Shown here one piece after another: positions 26,822 through 36,977 of a stretch of 64,000 nucleotides of DNA (the first letter of the stretch is position 1; each line of letters opens with the position of its first letter). The DNA is taken from assembly GCA_035561515.1 (NCBI GenBank), contig DATMXP010000019.1, positions 62,001-126,000 on the forward strand, read 5' to 3'. The notes beneath the pieces are model-generated. The model was not told the origin of the DNA, ran no database searches, and was given only the letters and a program-made list of their open reading frames with translations. The position numbers were made by a program, and so were the translations under genes. This DNA comes from Terriglobales bacterium (GTDB taxonomy: Bacteria > Acidobacteriota > Terriglobia > Terriglobales > Acidobacteriaceae).

Positions 26822-28099
26822 GTGAGGAACTATTGTGATCCGCGCTGCATTTTGCAGCGCGTAGTCCTGCTGCTAACAATTCTGTGTATGGCGTCTATCG
26901 CCTTCGCGCAGCAGGTTGACATACCCGAACGCCTGACCTTCGCGCAGGCACGTGAACTGATGCTGGCGCACAGTCCCGAACTGTTGCGAGACCAGCAGAA
27001 CATCACGCTCGCACGGGCCGCTGTCAGACAAGCCCGACAGCGTATCAACCCAGAGTTCGAGATTACCTCTGAGAGCTACCCTGTCTTTGAGCCGCAGCCG
27101 GGGTCATTCCTGAATAATCAGGAGCTGACTACACGCATAAGCCAGACGATCGAGACGGCCGGAAAACGCGGCAAACGAACGCTTGTAGCGCAGAACGACT
27201 TGGCTGCTACCGCGTCGGATGTGCAGAACACCCGTCGCCAGCTCACTCTCGAACTGAAGAGGCGTTATTACGGTGTCGTACTGGCGGAGGCCCAACTCCA
27301 CCTTGCCCAAGAGCTGCTACAAGGGTTCGACGATCTCATTCGTCTTAACGAAGTCCGCTACAAGCAAGGTGAGATCTCTGGCCTGGAGTTTGCGCGGATC
27401 AAGGCTGAGCGCCTGAGATTCTTCAATGATTTACTGGAATCGCAACTGCTCCTCAACAACGGTCGCGCTGCTCTGCTGGAACTGATAGGCGCATCCGACC
27501 TGAACAAGACGTTTGAAGCCGCCGATTCTTTGGAAACCAGCGTCACTGTACCAAATCGTGACGAGTTGCAGCGGCTCGCGCTGGAGAATCGTCCCGACTT
27601 CGTGGCCGAGCGTCAGCGCTTAGAGCGCAACCGCTCGCAGCTCACGCTCGAAAAATCACTGGCGGTGCCAAACGTATCGCCGAGCTTCGGGTACAAGCGA
27701 GACTTCGGTCTGAACACCTTATACGCAGGTGTCTCTATTCCTCTGCCACTGTTCAATCGCAATCAGCCGGGCATAGCCCGAGCCTCTGCCGACATCACCC
27801 GTCAGGACTTCGAACTGCAGCGAGTCAGATTGTCGGTTCAGCGCGAGGCCTTCGAGGCTCAACAATCATTTTCCACTCAGTCGCAGCGAGTCGCTGCAAT
27901 CGAGAGTGAATACGTGCCAATTGCCCGGCGAGCACGCGACAGCGCCGAGCAGTCTTATCGTCTCGGGGAATTAGACCTGATCGGGTTGCTGGATGCCGAG
28001 CGAGTCTACAGCGAGACGTTGACCACATTGAACCAGGCACTCTACGACCGTCGGATTGCGTTGGCCATGATAGAAGCGGCCGTTGGGAAGGAGTTTTGA
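26822..28099 (+). CDS. czcC: Outer-membrane factor of RND metal efflux, CzcC/CusC type (operon A)
   Basis: GTG 26822 follows CAGGAG and gives 425 residues, the same length as the paralog in operon B; an upstream ATG is less likely. The signal peptide ends in IAFAQQ. The mature protein has two TolC-family repeats with long helices (ETAGKRGKRTLVAQNDLAAT, FGYKRDFGLNTLYAGVSIPL). It should form the trimeric outer-membrane channel with the CzcB and CzcA products that follow. The stop lies 2 bp before czcB. Confidence 0.93.
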   Translation: MRNYCDPRCILQRVVLLLTILCMASIAFAQQVDIPERLTFAQARELMLAHSPELLRDQQNITLARAAVRQARQRINPEFEITSESYPVFEPQPGSFLNNQELTTRISQTIETAGKRGKRTLVAQNDLAATASDVQNTRRQLTLELKRRYYGVVLAEAQLHLAQELLQGFDDLIRLNEVRYKQGEISGLEFARIKAERLRFFNDLLESQLLLNNGRAALLELIGASDLNKTFEAADSLETSVTVPNRDELQRLALENRPDFVAERQRLERNRSQLTLEKSLAVPNVSPSFGYKRDFGLNTLYAGVSIPLPLFNRNQPGIARASADITRQDFELQRVRLSVQREAFEAQQSFSTQSQRVAAIESEYVPIARRARDSAEQSYRLGELDLIGLLDAERVYSETLTTLNQALYDRRIALAMIEAAVGKEF

Positions 28100-28101
28100 A
28101 C

Positions 28102-29301
28102 GTGAAGAGATTCATCGTGATTGGAACGACCGTCGTCATCGGGGCTGTCGTGGTTCTTGCCCTGCTGTTTCACAAGAAGCCCGCGGTTGCTCCCGCCAAT
28201 GCAGAGCGCGAGGCACAGTCAGATGTTGTGCAATTGAGTCCCGAGGCACAGCGCAATACCCAGATTGACGTTGTCCTGGTCGCTGAACGCACGCTGAGCG
28301 TCAACACTGAGACTACCGGGATCATCACGCCGGACGAAGCGAGAGTCGCTCATGTAACACCGCTGAGCCGCGGCGTCGTGCAGACGATCTACGTGAAACT
28401 CGGTGATCGCGTCGCTGCACATCAGCCGTTGATGGAGTACGACAACATCGAGGTTGGAGAACTGGGCAGCGAGTATCGCCGATTGAGTGCACAAGTGAAC
28501 AAAGAAAAGGCGCAACTCGCTGTTGCCGCGCGTTCCCTGGACCGTGCCAAGGCCCTGATCAAGGTCGAGGCCATTTCTCAGCGAGAACTGGATCTCCGGC
28601 AAAGTGAGTATGAGCAGGCTGAAGCTGCGGTAACAAGCGCGCAGGCCGATTTAGCTGCCGCTCAACAAAAACTCCAGCGCTATGGGATATCGGGATCGGC
28701 CTTGCAGCCAGCGACAGCAACGACCGTATTACGGGCGCCCTTCGCAGGAATCATCACCAAGTTCAGCGTAGCGCCTGGAGTCCAGATCAGCCCGGAAGGT
28801 GAACTGTTCACGATCGTAGACACCTCTTCGGTTTGGGCCGTCGCCAATGTGTTTGAAAAGGACGTTGCAGGTATCGCCACACACGGCGCTTGCACGGTTT
28901 CAGTCGCTTCATATCCGGCGACGTTCCATGGAACGATCACTGACGTCAGCGATTACCTGGACCCGAATTCGCGTACTGCAAAAGCACGTTGTGTTGTCCC
29001 TAACCGCGACGGCCGATTGAAGCTCGACATGTATGCCACCGTGAGCCTTCCGGCAGCCCGCAGTCGTTCAACTCTGGCAATTCCAACCTCGGCCGTTCAA
29101 GAGCTGGAGGGCAAGCACATCGCGTTTGTTCAGCGCGACTCGACGCACTTCGAAAAGCGCGAGGTGGAAGTCGGTGAAACCGCGGGCAATTGGATTGAGG
29201 TCAAAGATGGGCTACAGGCGGGAGACAAGGTGGTCTCTCGTGGAGTGTTCTACCTGAAATCGGCACTTGAGAAAGAGAAGCTGAGCGGGGATGAGGACTA
29301 G
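28102..29301 (+). CDS. czcB: RND efflux periplasmic adaptor, CzcB type (operon A)
   Basis: GTG 28102 has GGAAGGAG at 8 bp; a TTG at 28096 is an alternative. The product has one N-terminal membrane anchor (FIVIGTTVVIGAVVVLALLF), a barrel-sandwich hybrid split by a helical hairpin (GDRVAAHQPLMEYDNIEVGE, then RALIKVEA-like helices ending FSVAPGVQISPEGEL) and a C-terminal beta domain (VGETAGNWIEVKDGLQAGDK). It links CzcA to CzcC. No CzcB-type His-rich extension is present. Confidence 0.93.
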   Translation: MKRFIVIGTTVVIGAVVVLALLFHKKPAVAPANAEREAQSDVVQLSPEAQRNTQIDVVLVAERTLSVNTETTGIITPDEARVAHVTPLSRGVVQTIYVKLGDRVAAHQPLMEYDNIEVGELGSEYRRLSAQVNKEKAQLAVAARSLDRAKALIKVEAISQRELDLRQSEYEQAEAAVTSAQADLAAAQQKLQRYGISGSALQPATATTVLRAPFAGIITKFSVAPGVQISPEGELFTIVDTSSVWAVANVFEKDVAGIATHGACTVSVASYPATFHGTITDVSDYLDPNSRTAKARCVVPNRDGRLKLDMYATVSLPAARSRSTLAIPTSAVQELEGKHIAFVQRDSTHFEKREVEVGETAGNWIEVKDGLQAGDKVVSRGVFYLKSALEKEKLSGDED

Positions 29302-29304
29302 CCG

Positions 29305-32300
29305 ATGGGACGCCTGATTGATCTCTGCCTCCGCTACCGCTTCCTTGTGATCGCCTTCGCCGTGCTGCTCGTGATTGCCGGGGTCGCGGCCATGCAGCGA
29401 TTACCAATTGACGCTGTGCCCGACATCACTCCGGTTCAAGTGCAAGTCCTGACCAAGAGCCCAGCCTTGGGCGCAGTGGAGGTGGAGCAATACATCACCT
29501 TCCCCGTCGAAAGCGCGATGACGGGTATTCCCGGCGTAAAGCAGATTCGTTCCGTGTCACGCTATGGTCTCTCGGCAGTAACAGTGATTTTCGAAGACGG
29601 GACGAGCCTTCCCCTAGCCCGCCAATTCGTCTCCGAACGCCTCAGCACTGCCGAAGAAAGCATTCCGACCGGATATGGCCGGCCTGAGATCGGACCGATG
29701 ACGACCGGGCTGAGCGAGATTTACATGTTCACCGTCGAGGGCGAGGGCTACACGCCTATGCAACTCCGCACCATCCTTGACTGGGACATCATGTTCCGTC
29801 TCCGCTCCGTGCCTGGCATCGTCGAAGTGAACACTCAAGGCGGATATGCAAAGCAGTACCAAGTGGTCGTCGATCCCAAGAAACTGATCGCGTTCAAGGT
29901 CTCACTGCAAGAAGTATTCGAGGCGCTGGAGAAGAACAATGCAAACACCGGCAGTGGGTACATAGAACATAACCAGGAGCAGTACGTCATCCGGGGCGAG
30001 GCCCTCGTCAAGTCGATTGGCGATATCGAGAACACTGTCATTGCAACCCGCACGGGAGGCGTGCCGGTGCTGGTCAAGAACCTCGGGGACGTTCGCGAAG
30101 GCTCGATGTTGCGAATCGGTGCAGCTACTGCGAATGGGAAAGGAGAAACTGTCGTTGGCGTCGCCATGATGCTGGCGGGCGAGAATGCGAACCAAGTAGT
30201 GGCCCGCGTGAAAGACAAAATCACCGAGATTCAAGCGTCGCTACCGAAGGGCGTAAAGATCGTTCCGTTCTACGACCGGGCAAGTTTCGTCGATCGCGTC
30301 CTGCACACAGTTCGCAAGAATCTGCTGGAAGGCGGGTTACTAGTCGTGGCCGTCCTGCTGCTTATTCTCGGCAGTCTCCGCGGCGGGCTGGTCGTCGCAT
30401 CCGCCATTCCGCTGGCAATGATGGTTGCCTTCATCGGCATGCTGGCGGCTGGAGTCAGCGGCAATCTGATGAGCCTCGGAGCGATTGACTTCGGCATCAT
30501 CGTCGATGGTTCCGTGGTGATGATTGAAAACATCACTCGTCGGCTGCACGAGAGACGAGAAGCCGCTGGACCTGCTGGCCGATTTGCAACCATTCGGGAA
30601 TCAGCTACAGAAGTCATTAGACCTGTGGTGTTTGCCGTTCTCATCATCATCCTCGTGTACTTTCCCATTCTTTCCCTTAGCGGCGTCGAGGGGAAGATGT
30701 TCCGGCCGATGGCGATAACGGTAATCTTCGCCCTGGTCGGGTCTCTGGTATTGGCGGTGGTGTTAATGCCAGTTCTCGCGTCCTTCTTCCTGCGCGAAGG
30801 CCGTGAAGAGCAGACGTGGTTCATGCGCCGAGCACGAGGGATCTATGATCCGACACTCGCCTGGGCGACGCGGAACAGCAAGAAGGTCGCGGGGCTTGCG
30901 CTCGCTCTCTTCCTCGTGAGTGTCGTTCTGTTTCTCTTCATCGGACGCGAGTTCATTCCCCGCCTCGATGAAGGTGACATCCTGCTTCAGCCGATACGTC
31001 TGCCCAGCATTTCGCTGACGGAATCGCTTAATACCGCCACTCGCATTGAGCGTGTTGTTAGACATTTTCCCGAAGTGAAGACGGTTGTTACCCGCACCGG
31101 AACCGCTGAAGTCGCCACTGACGTGATGGGAATCGAATCGTCTGACATGTTCGTCATTCTGAAGCCACGGTCGGAATGGAAGCACGATATATCCCGCGAT
31201 CAGCTTATCGCTGAGATGAAGGAGGAACTGGAGAAGCAGGTCCCCGGGGTGGGCTTTTCCTTTACCCAGCCTATCGAGATGCGCTTCAACGAACTGATCG
31301 CCGGCGTACGCTCCGACATCGCGGTGAAGATTTTCGGTGATGATCTCGACACGCTCCACGACAAAGCCGAGCAGGTTGCTGCCGTGCTCAGTACAGTAAA
31401 GGGAGCTGCCGATGTGCGGGTTGAACAGACCGCGGGGCTTCCTGTCATTCGCGCCAGCATCGACCGAAACCGTCTGGCGCGCTATGGACTCACTGCGCAG
31501 CAAGTGCTGGACACCCTTGAAGCGGCACGTGTCGGCAAAGTTGTCGGCACGATCTTTGAAGGGCAACGGCGGTTCTCACTGGCGGTGCGCATGCCCGAGT
31601 CTGTTTCTGCGGATGCGCAAGCCCTCGCGAACCTTCCGATCTCAACCGCCGAAGGACAAGTTGTGCCGCTGTCGCAACTCGCGAATGTCAACGTTGAAGT
31701 GGGACCGGCACAGGTCAGCCGCGAGAACGTGCAGCGGCGAATCACAGTCGAAGCGAATATTCGTGGCCGCGATCTCGGCAGCTTCATCACCGAAGCGCAG
31801 CAGAGGGTCGGAGCGAAGGTCTCGCTGCCGCCGGGCTATCACGTCGAATGGGGCGGCCAGTTCGAACAGTTGCGGGAGGCCACGCGGCGACTGGCAGTGG
31901 TGGTGCCGCTCACCATGGCTCTTATATTTCTGTTGCTGTACACGGCGTTCGGCTCGTGGAGACCGGCCGCGCTGATCTTTCTAAACGTACCGTTGGCGAT
32001 CACTGGTGGGCTGTTCGCGCTGGAAATGCGGGGATTGCCCTTCAGCATTTCCGCCGCTGTCGGGTTCATCGCGCTCTTCGGCGTCGCGGTACTGAACGGG
32101 GTGGTTCTTGTTTCGTACATTATCCAACTCCGCCAGGAAGGTCGGTCAGTCGAAGACGCAGTTCTCGAAGGTGCAAAGACACGGCTTCGCCCAGTGCTCA
32201 TGACAGCACTGGTAGCGAGCCTTGGGTTCATTCCAATGGCACTGAGCACCGGAGTCGGCGCAGAAGTTCAGCGCCCGCTCGCGACAGTTGTCATTGGTGG

Positions 32301-32388
32301 CCTTATTACGTCAACACTTCTGACTCTGGTCGTCTTACCCACGATTTATCGGTGGTTCGAAGGGCGACGCGAAGAAGCGGAATTCTAA
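29305..32388 (+). CDS. czcA: Heavy-metal RND transporter, CzcA type (operon A)
   Basis: The 1027-residue protein has the RND layout: TM1, large periplasmic loop, TM2-6, second loop, TM8-12. TM4 reads LGAIDFGIIVDGSVVMIEN, whose Asp-Asp-Glu pattern is typical of transporters for divalent cations (Zn, Co, Cd, Ni), not of monovalent Cu/Ag pumps. It uses proton motive force to move metal out through CzcB and CzcC. The start is ATG 29305, 3 bp after czcB, and the next gene begins 9 bp later. Homolog of the operon B transporter, clearly a separate lineage. Confidence 0.95.
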   Translation: MGRLIDLCLRYRFLVIAFAVLLVIAGVAAMQRLPIDAVPDITPVQVQVLTKSPALGAVEVEQYITFPVESAMTGIPGVKQIRSVSRYGLSAVTVIFEDGTSLPLARQFVSERLSTAEESIPTGYGRPEIGPMTTGLSEIYMFTVEGEGYTPMQLRTILDWDIMFRLRSVPGIVEVNTQGGYAKQYQVVVDPKKLIAFKVSLQEVFEALEKNNANTGSGYIEHNQEQYVIRGEALVKSIGDIENTVIATRTGGVPVLVKNLGDVREGSMLRIGAATANGKGETVVGVAMMLAGENANQVVARVKDKITEIQASLPKGVKIVPFYDRASFVDRVLHTVRKNLLEGGLLVVAVLLLILGSLRGGLVVASAIPLAMMVAFIGMLAAGVSGNLMSLGAIDFGIIVDGSVVMIENITRRLHERREAAGPAGRFATIRESATEVIRPVVFAVLIIILVYFPILSLSGVEGKMFRPMAITVIFALVGSLVLAVVLMPVLASFFLREGREEQTWFMRRARGIYDPTLAWATRNSKKVAGLALALFLVSVVLFLFIGREFIPRLDEGDILLQPIRLPSISLTESLNTATRIERVVRHFPEVKTVVTRTGTAEVATDVMGIESSDMFVILKPRSEWKHDISRDQLIAEMKEELEKQVPGVGFSFTQPIEMRFNELIAGVRSDIAVKIFGDDLDTLHDKAEQVAAVLSTVKGAADVRVEQTAGLPVIRASIDRNRLARYGLTAQQVLDTLEAARVGKVVGTIFEGQRRFSLAVRMPESVSADAQALANLPISTAEGQVVPLSQLANVNVEVGPAQVSRENVQRRITVEANIRGRDLGSFITEAQQRVGAKVSLPPGYHVEWGGQFEQLREATRRLAVVVPLTMALIFLLLYTAFGSWRPAALIFLNVPLAITGGLFALEMRGLPFSISAAVGFIALFGVAVLNGVVLVSYIIQLRQEGRSVEDAVLEGAKTRLRPVLMTALVASLGFIPMALSTGVGAEVQRPLATVVIGGLITSTLLTLVVLPTIYRWFEGRREEAEF

Positions 32389-32397
32389 GGAGAGAAC

Positions 32398-32730
32398 ATG
32401 CACGAGATCAAAGCGATCATTCAGCCTTTCATGCTGGACAAAGTCTTAGATAGCCTTCGCCAAGTCGAGAACATGCCCGGTGTCGCCGTATCAGAAGTGC
32501 GAGTGCTTTCTCGGACACGAATGGCTGCCGAGAACGGCGAGCCGGCAACGGAGCACCTGAAAATGACGAAGATTGAGACCGTTGTTTCCGATGCTCTACT
32601 TGAAATAGTTTTACGGACAATTCAGGAGCATGCTCATACTGGGAATCCGCTCGATGGCAAGATTTTCGTGTACCAAGTAAACGATGTGATTCGGATCCGC
32701 ACAGGCGAACGCGGTGAAGCCGCAATCTGA
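32398..32730 (+). CDS. PII-like signalling protein of the metal efflux operon (A)
   Basis: The 110-residue product keeps the PII end AHTGNPLDGKIFVYQVNDVI and RIRTGERGEAAI and the start IKAIIQPFMLDKVLDSL, but its T-loop (MAAENGEPATEHLKMTKIE) is divergent and lacks the usual modified Tyr. Its place directly after czcA matches the PII-like proteins found with CusA/CzcA operons in other bacteria. It probably senses nucleotides or metal and acts on the pump. AGGAGAGA precedes ATG 32398. Confidence 0.88.
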   Translation: MHEIKAIIQPFMLDKVLDSLRQVENMPGVAVSEVRVLSRTRMAAENGEPATEHLKMTKIETVVSDALLEIVLRTIQEHAHTGNPLDGKIFVYQVNDVIRIRTGERGEAAI

Positions 32731-32761
32731 AGCGGGTTCGGCAGTCATAGGAGGAACAAAC

Positions 32762-33148
32762 ATGGAAGCATTTGAACGCACGGTAACGACTGACAAGGGA
32801 TTTGATGAAGCCGTGACAGCCATCGAGAGGAAGGCCGGAGAGAAAGGATTCCGCGTCCTACACACGCACGACGTGGCAGCCACTCTCGCCGAGAAGGGCT
32901 TTCCGAGGGAGCCACTGAAGATCGTCGAGATCTGCAACGCAAAGTACGCCAGCCAAGTGCTGGAGAAGGATGTGAAGATCGCGCTGATGCTTCCGTGTCC
33001 TATCAGTGTTTATGTGGAGAAGGGTAAGACGCACATCAGCACGCTCCTGCCCAGTTCGATTGCGCAGTTCTACCCCAACGCAGGAATCGAAGACCTGGCA
33101 TCGCAGGTCGAACGTATCGTGCTTGAAATCGTGGAAGGGGCTCGCTGA
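32762..33148 (+). CDS. DUF302-domain protein (operon A)
   Basis: AGGAGGAAC precedes ATG 32762. The 128-residue protein shows the DUF302 pattern: an N-terminal FDEAVTAIERKAGEKGFRVL, then PLKIVEICNAKYASQVLEKD, IALMLPCPISVYVEKGKTHI and a C-terminal helix. The Cys in LMLPCPISVY and the one in EICNA could bind metal. The function of DUF302 is unknown. It lies 5 bp before a P-type ATPase gene, and a second DUF302 gene at 53.1 kb also precedes a P-type ATPase. Confidence 0.88.
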   Translation: MEAFERTVTTDKGFDEAVTAIERKAGEKGFRVLHTHDVAATLAEKGFPREPLKIVEICNAKYASQVLEKDVKIALMLPCPISVYVEKGKTHISTLLPSSIAQFYPNAGIEDLASQVERIVLEIVEGAR

Positions 33149-33153
33149 ATACG

Positions 33154-35271
33154 ATGGAGCACAAGCGACTGGACATCTACGTAGCGAATCTGGATTGCGA
33201 GAACGAAGCTGCTGTCATCACTCGCGGCCTGAAGGATACGCCTGGCATTTTCGAGCTGCGGGTGTACCCCAAGGCGGCGAAAGTCACGCTTGAGTTCGAT
33301 CCGGCAGCTGTTTCGCCCGATAGTGTGCGCGAGAGGCTCAGGAAGATGGGCTTTCCTCCACAGCAGGGACGAACCCTGGCTGCCCCTCCGAAGCCGTGGC
33401 GCAATGCGAAGGTGCTGACATCCGCAACTTCGGGTCTTCTCCTGCTGGTGGGTTGGTTGGCAGGCCTGGCCGGGGGACCGGAATCCGTTTCGCTAGCTAT
33501 CTACCTGATCGTCATTATGGTCGGCGGCTATTTCTTCGGTCGCGAGGCGATACAGGAGCTCTTTGTTGAGCATGAGATCGGGATCGAGTTGCTGATGACT
33601 ATCGCCGCCATAACAGCCGCCGCAATGGGCCAGGGCGCTGAAGGCGCTATGCTCGTATTTCTATATTCGATCTCAGAAGCTGCGGAAGGCTACACGCAGG
33701 AGAAGACTCGCTCGGCAGTGCGTGCGCTGATGGATTTAACGCCGAAGACGGCCAGGGTTCAACGGGACAGCGGCTTTTTCGAGATTCCAGCAGGGGAGAT
33801 TCAAGTCGGCGACCTCTTTGTGGTTCGGCCGGGGGAAGCGATGCCCACTGACGGCGAAGTAGAGAGCGGTTCGTCCAGCGTCGATCAATCCCCTGTCACC
33901 GGCGAGAGTGTTCCGCTCGATAAAAGTGTGGGCGATGCTGTATATGCCGGCTCGATCAATGGGACAGGGGCACTGCACGTAAGAGCAACAAAGGCATTCG
34001 CAGAAAATACCATCTCGCGGATCATCCAAATGGTTCAGGAAGCGCAGGAGAAGAAGGGCAAGAGGCAGCGCTTCGTCGAACAATTCGGAAAGCGATACAG
34101 CCCTGCGGTTCTGGCGCTTGGAATTGCTGTAGCCATAGCGCCCCCGCTCCTGCTCGCTGCCAACTGGACGATGTGGCTCACTCGGGCCACGGTGTTGATT
34201 GTTGCCGCTGCGCCTTGCGCGCTGGTGATCTCGATTCCGATCACACTCGTAGCTGCATTGGGGGCCGGAGCACGCAAAGGTGTCCTCATCAAAGGTGGGC
34301 TGTATGTCGAGGAGTTGGCAAAAATTACCGTCATCGCGCTGGACAAGACAGGCACGATTACTCGGGGCGAGCCGGCCGTAACTGATGTGATGCTTCTCGG
34401 CTCGGCGAAAGGCCCACTTAACGAGAAGCAGTTCATATCTGTGGCAGCAGGCATCGAGCAAAACAGCGAGCATCCACTGGCGCGTGCAATTGTGGAATAC
34501 GCGGCGGCACAAAATACGGATCCTGTTGCGGTCAACGACTTTCGCGCGCTCCCGGGTGTTGGCGCCTCTGCTTCACTGGACGGCTCGAACGTTTACGTGG
34601 GCAGTCCCGCGTTCTTTCGAGGCCAGACTGTCCCGCCCGACGACGTGCAAGTTCATATCGAGCGATTGCAGGCGGATGGTAAGACAGTGGTACTCGTTGG
34701 GACAGAGAGTTCCATATGGGGGTTGATCGCCATTCGCGATCAGGTGCGGGCCAACGCAAGCCAGGTCATCGCCAAGCTCCACGCGGCAGGTGTGAGAAAG
34801 GTTGCGATGCTCACAGGTGACAACTTCCGCTCCGCTCAGGCCATTGCCAAGGAGGTCGGTATTGACGAAGTGTTTGCCGACCTCAAGCCACATGACAAGG
34901 TCCTGAAGGTGCGCGAGTTGGCTGAGCAATACGGACATGTTGCTATGGTGGGGGACGGCGTGAACGACGCACCTGCGCTTGCAGAGGCCACTGTGGGCAT
35001 CGCGATGGGAACTGCGGGTTCGGATGTGGCGTTGGAAACGGCCGATGTTGCGTTGATGGCCGATGACTTGGAAAGCCTTTTGTATGCGTTACAGTTGGCC
35101 AGACGGAATCAACGAATAGTTCACCAGAACCTGGCGTTATCGGCAATCGTGATCGCGGCGCTTGTCGTCGGCGCGATTGGCGGTTGGTTCACTTTGCCGA
35201 TAGCTGTTCTCGGCCATGAAATCAGCGAATTCATTGTTATTGGCAGTGGATTACGCATGTTGCGTGCGTAA
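33154..35271 (+). CDS. P1B-type heavy-metal ATPase with APC motif (operon A)
   Basis: The 705-residue pump starts with an HMA-like fold (residues about 1-70) whose metal site is reduced to DCENEA in place of the usual CxxC. The core has TGES, the phosphorylated DKTGT, SEHPLA in the nucleotide domain and GDGVNDAP. The TM6 motif is APCALVISI, not CPC, SPC or CPH, so the transported ion cannot be read from it; divalent ions are likely given the operon. A C-terminal GHEISE may add a metal ligand. ATG 33154 follows DUF302 closely. Confidence 0.93.
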   Translation: MEHKRLDIYVANLDCENEAAVITRGLKDTPGIFELRVYPKAAKVTLEFDPAAVSPDSVRERLRKMGFPPQQGRTLAAPPKPWRNAKVLTSATSGLLLLVGWLAGLAGGPESVSLAIYLIVIMVGGYFFGREAIQELFVEHEIGIELLMTIAAITAAAMGQGAEGAMLVFLYSISEAAEGYTQEKTRSAVRALMDLTPKTARVQRDSGFFEIPAGEIQVGDLFVVRPGEAMPTDGEVESGSSSVDQSPVTGESVPLDKSVGDAVYAGSINGTGALHVRATKAFAENTISRIIQMVQEAQEKKGKRQRFVEQFGKRYSPAVLALGIAVAIAPPLLLAANWTMWLTRATVLIVAAAPCALVISIPITLVAALGAGARKGVLIKGGLYVEELAKITVIALDKTGTITRGEPAVTDVMLLGSAKGPLNEKQFISVAAGIEQNSEHPLARAIVEYAAAQNTDPVAVNDFRALPGVGASASLDGSNVYVGSPAFFRGQTVPPDDVQVHIERLQADGKTVVLVGTESSIWGLIAIRDQVRANASQVIAKLHAAGVRKVAMLTGDNFRSAQAIAKEVGIDEVFADLKPHDKVLKVRELAEQYGHVAMVGDGVNDAPALAEATVGIAMGTAGSDVALETADVALMADDLESLLYALQLARRNQRIVHQNLALSAIVIAALVVGAIGGWFTLPIAVLGHEISEFIVIGSGLRMLRA

Positions 35272-35375
35272 AGAGGCCCGCTGCCCGTACACGAGAGGAA
35301 CAAAACATTCAACACGCAGCCTGCATGCAACTATCGCAGCTCGCGAGTCGACGGCGGGGAGACCAGACGAATGCT

Positions 35376-36048
35376 ATGAGAAGTCACGCTCGGATTCTGT
35401 ATGTTTTCTTAGCTCTGCTCTTCATGGCAGGTTGTGTCCATCGTGGAGAAATCCCCGCTGACACATCCAGTCGAAACATGGCGACAGAACCCGAGAAGGG
35501 GGACGTCGTTCCCAACGTTCTGCTGGGGATCTTAGCGGATGCGAGTTATCACCAGGAAGCCAGTGATCGCCTTGGAAAACGATGCATTGCAGTTAATCGA
35601 TAAGACCCTCGGTGCGAGCGTGTCTCAGGTCTTCATCGTTACGTATGCAGACAAACCGGACTTGATCCAAGACTGGACTCCACTGGATCCTGTTAGTGGG
35701 TTAATAACACCGATTGAAATAAAGAACTGGGACAACCGACGAACCGTTTTGTACGACGGTCTTGAAATAGCTCTGCGACACCTCGCTGCCCGGACAGACC
35801 CTCAGAAGAAGGTATTGATAGTCATAGGTGAAGGCAATGATTACGGTAGTCTTGCTCGATATTCGGAGGTCAGAACATTGGCGGTTAAGGGAAATATCCA
35901 ATGCTTTGCGCTCCTGATCGCAAACCACAATTTGATGGGCGGCAGAGTTCGCCACTACGGGTTCAATTTGTGCGATCTTTCATCGAAGACTAAGGGTGAC
36001 TGCTACGACGTGGAAAACAGCCCAAAAAACTGCACAAATCCCTGGTAA
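35376..36048 (+). pseudogene. VWFA-domain lipoprotein, split by a frameshift
   Basis: From ATG 35376 a lipoprotein signal (ILYVFLALLFMAGC) leads to VPNVLLGILADASYHQEA, the start of a von Willebrand A fold with an imperfect MIDAS (DASYH). Near 35560 the frame shifts by one base. The rest continues as IALENDALQLIDKTLG, VLYDGLEIALRHLAA and KKVLIVIGEGNDYGS, and ends with a Cys-rich tail. The pattern resembles the acidobacterial VWFA-related family. The MIDAS changes suggest decay independent of the frameshift. Confidence 0.6.
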
Positions 36049-36608
36049 GCTAACAGGAAAGGTTTTGCAGGCGCGTCGCTAATTGGTCTCATCCGGACGT
36101 AGATGAACTGACTGCTAGAATTTCGATGGGCTCTCAGAGTTTTACAGTCAAGCGCCCCAAAAAGCGATCGCTTCAAAGCGAACAAAAACTTTGTCCATCG
36201 TGCTTACGGACGATACCGGCAATTGGCTCCAGACGAAAATACCTTCTCGTGCTGTTCCAGTTATCAGAGAACAACCCCCCTTCCGAAGTCGGTCAGCGTG
36301 GAAGTCGGGAAGTCGTCGGACGCCATTGCGGACACATCACCTTGGCCCGGTCCGGCTAGAACCCCGCCAGCTACTACGCCGTTGTGCACTACACAGATCC
36401 GACCGGTAACCCTCCTACTCCACGGGATGTCCACTCATCCACCACATAAAAGGACCGTCAGAATCATTGCCGCGAGAACAACGACTATTCCAAACATCGT
36501 CCGCCGTAGTTGGTGAATTGCTGTCGATCATTCTTCCGGACTGCCTCACATTTTTATCGCTCAGAAATCACAACAATCACTGCGATCACAGAGTTAAGAT
36601 GCTGGTCG

Positions 36609-36704
36609 ATGACGCGACGCGAAAAGTGGTTCTTCCTTTTGGGATTCGTAACCGCCCTCGTGATAGTAGGCCTGATACACCACCTTGCTACTTCCCCTCA
36701 CTAA
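36609..36704 (+). CDS. Possible 31-aa single-TM peptide
   Basis: MTRREKWFFLLGFVTALVIV and a short tail form a typical single membrane segment. There is no good ribosome-binding site. The rest of 36049-36715, between the two convergent operons, shows nothing else I can support. Confidence 0.25.
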   Translation: MTRREKWFFLLGFVTALVIVGLIHHLATSPH

Positions 36705-36715
36705 GCTCTCTTTTC

Positions 36716-36961
36716 TCATTTCCTGAAAGACCTTTTTCGAGATGAGCTCGACCGCAGCGCCTCGCGTGCGAACAACACACCCAAGCCGATAAACAAGGCG
36801 CCGCCCATGAGCGTCCGAAGCATCAAGTCATTGTGCATAAGCATGTGCCACATGGCTCGACCAAGCAGTAAAGCACCGATAAACACAAACAGAGAACTGG
36901 AACCCAATCCAAACCAATCGGTTTGGGCTCGCATTCCGCGTTTTGTTCCTGTCGGCACCAT
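36716..36961 (-). CDS. Small membrane protein, last gene of operon B
   Basis: The 81-residue product has two hydrophobic segments (SSLFVFIGALLLGRAMWHML and LMGGALFIGLGVLFA) joined by HMLMHNDLM, a short His/Met-rich loop, and a basic tail. It starts 16 bp after the PII-like gene and on the same strand, so it belongs to the efflux operon. The His/Met loop might touch metal. No family name is known to me. Confidence 0.6.
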   Translation of the reverse strand: MVPTGTKRGMRAQTDWFGLGSSSLFVFIGALLLGRAMWHMLMHNDLMLRTLMGGALFIGLGVLFAREALRSSSSRKRSFRK

Positions 36962-36977
36962 TTTTCAGAGTTCCCGC

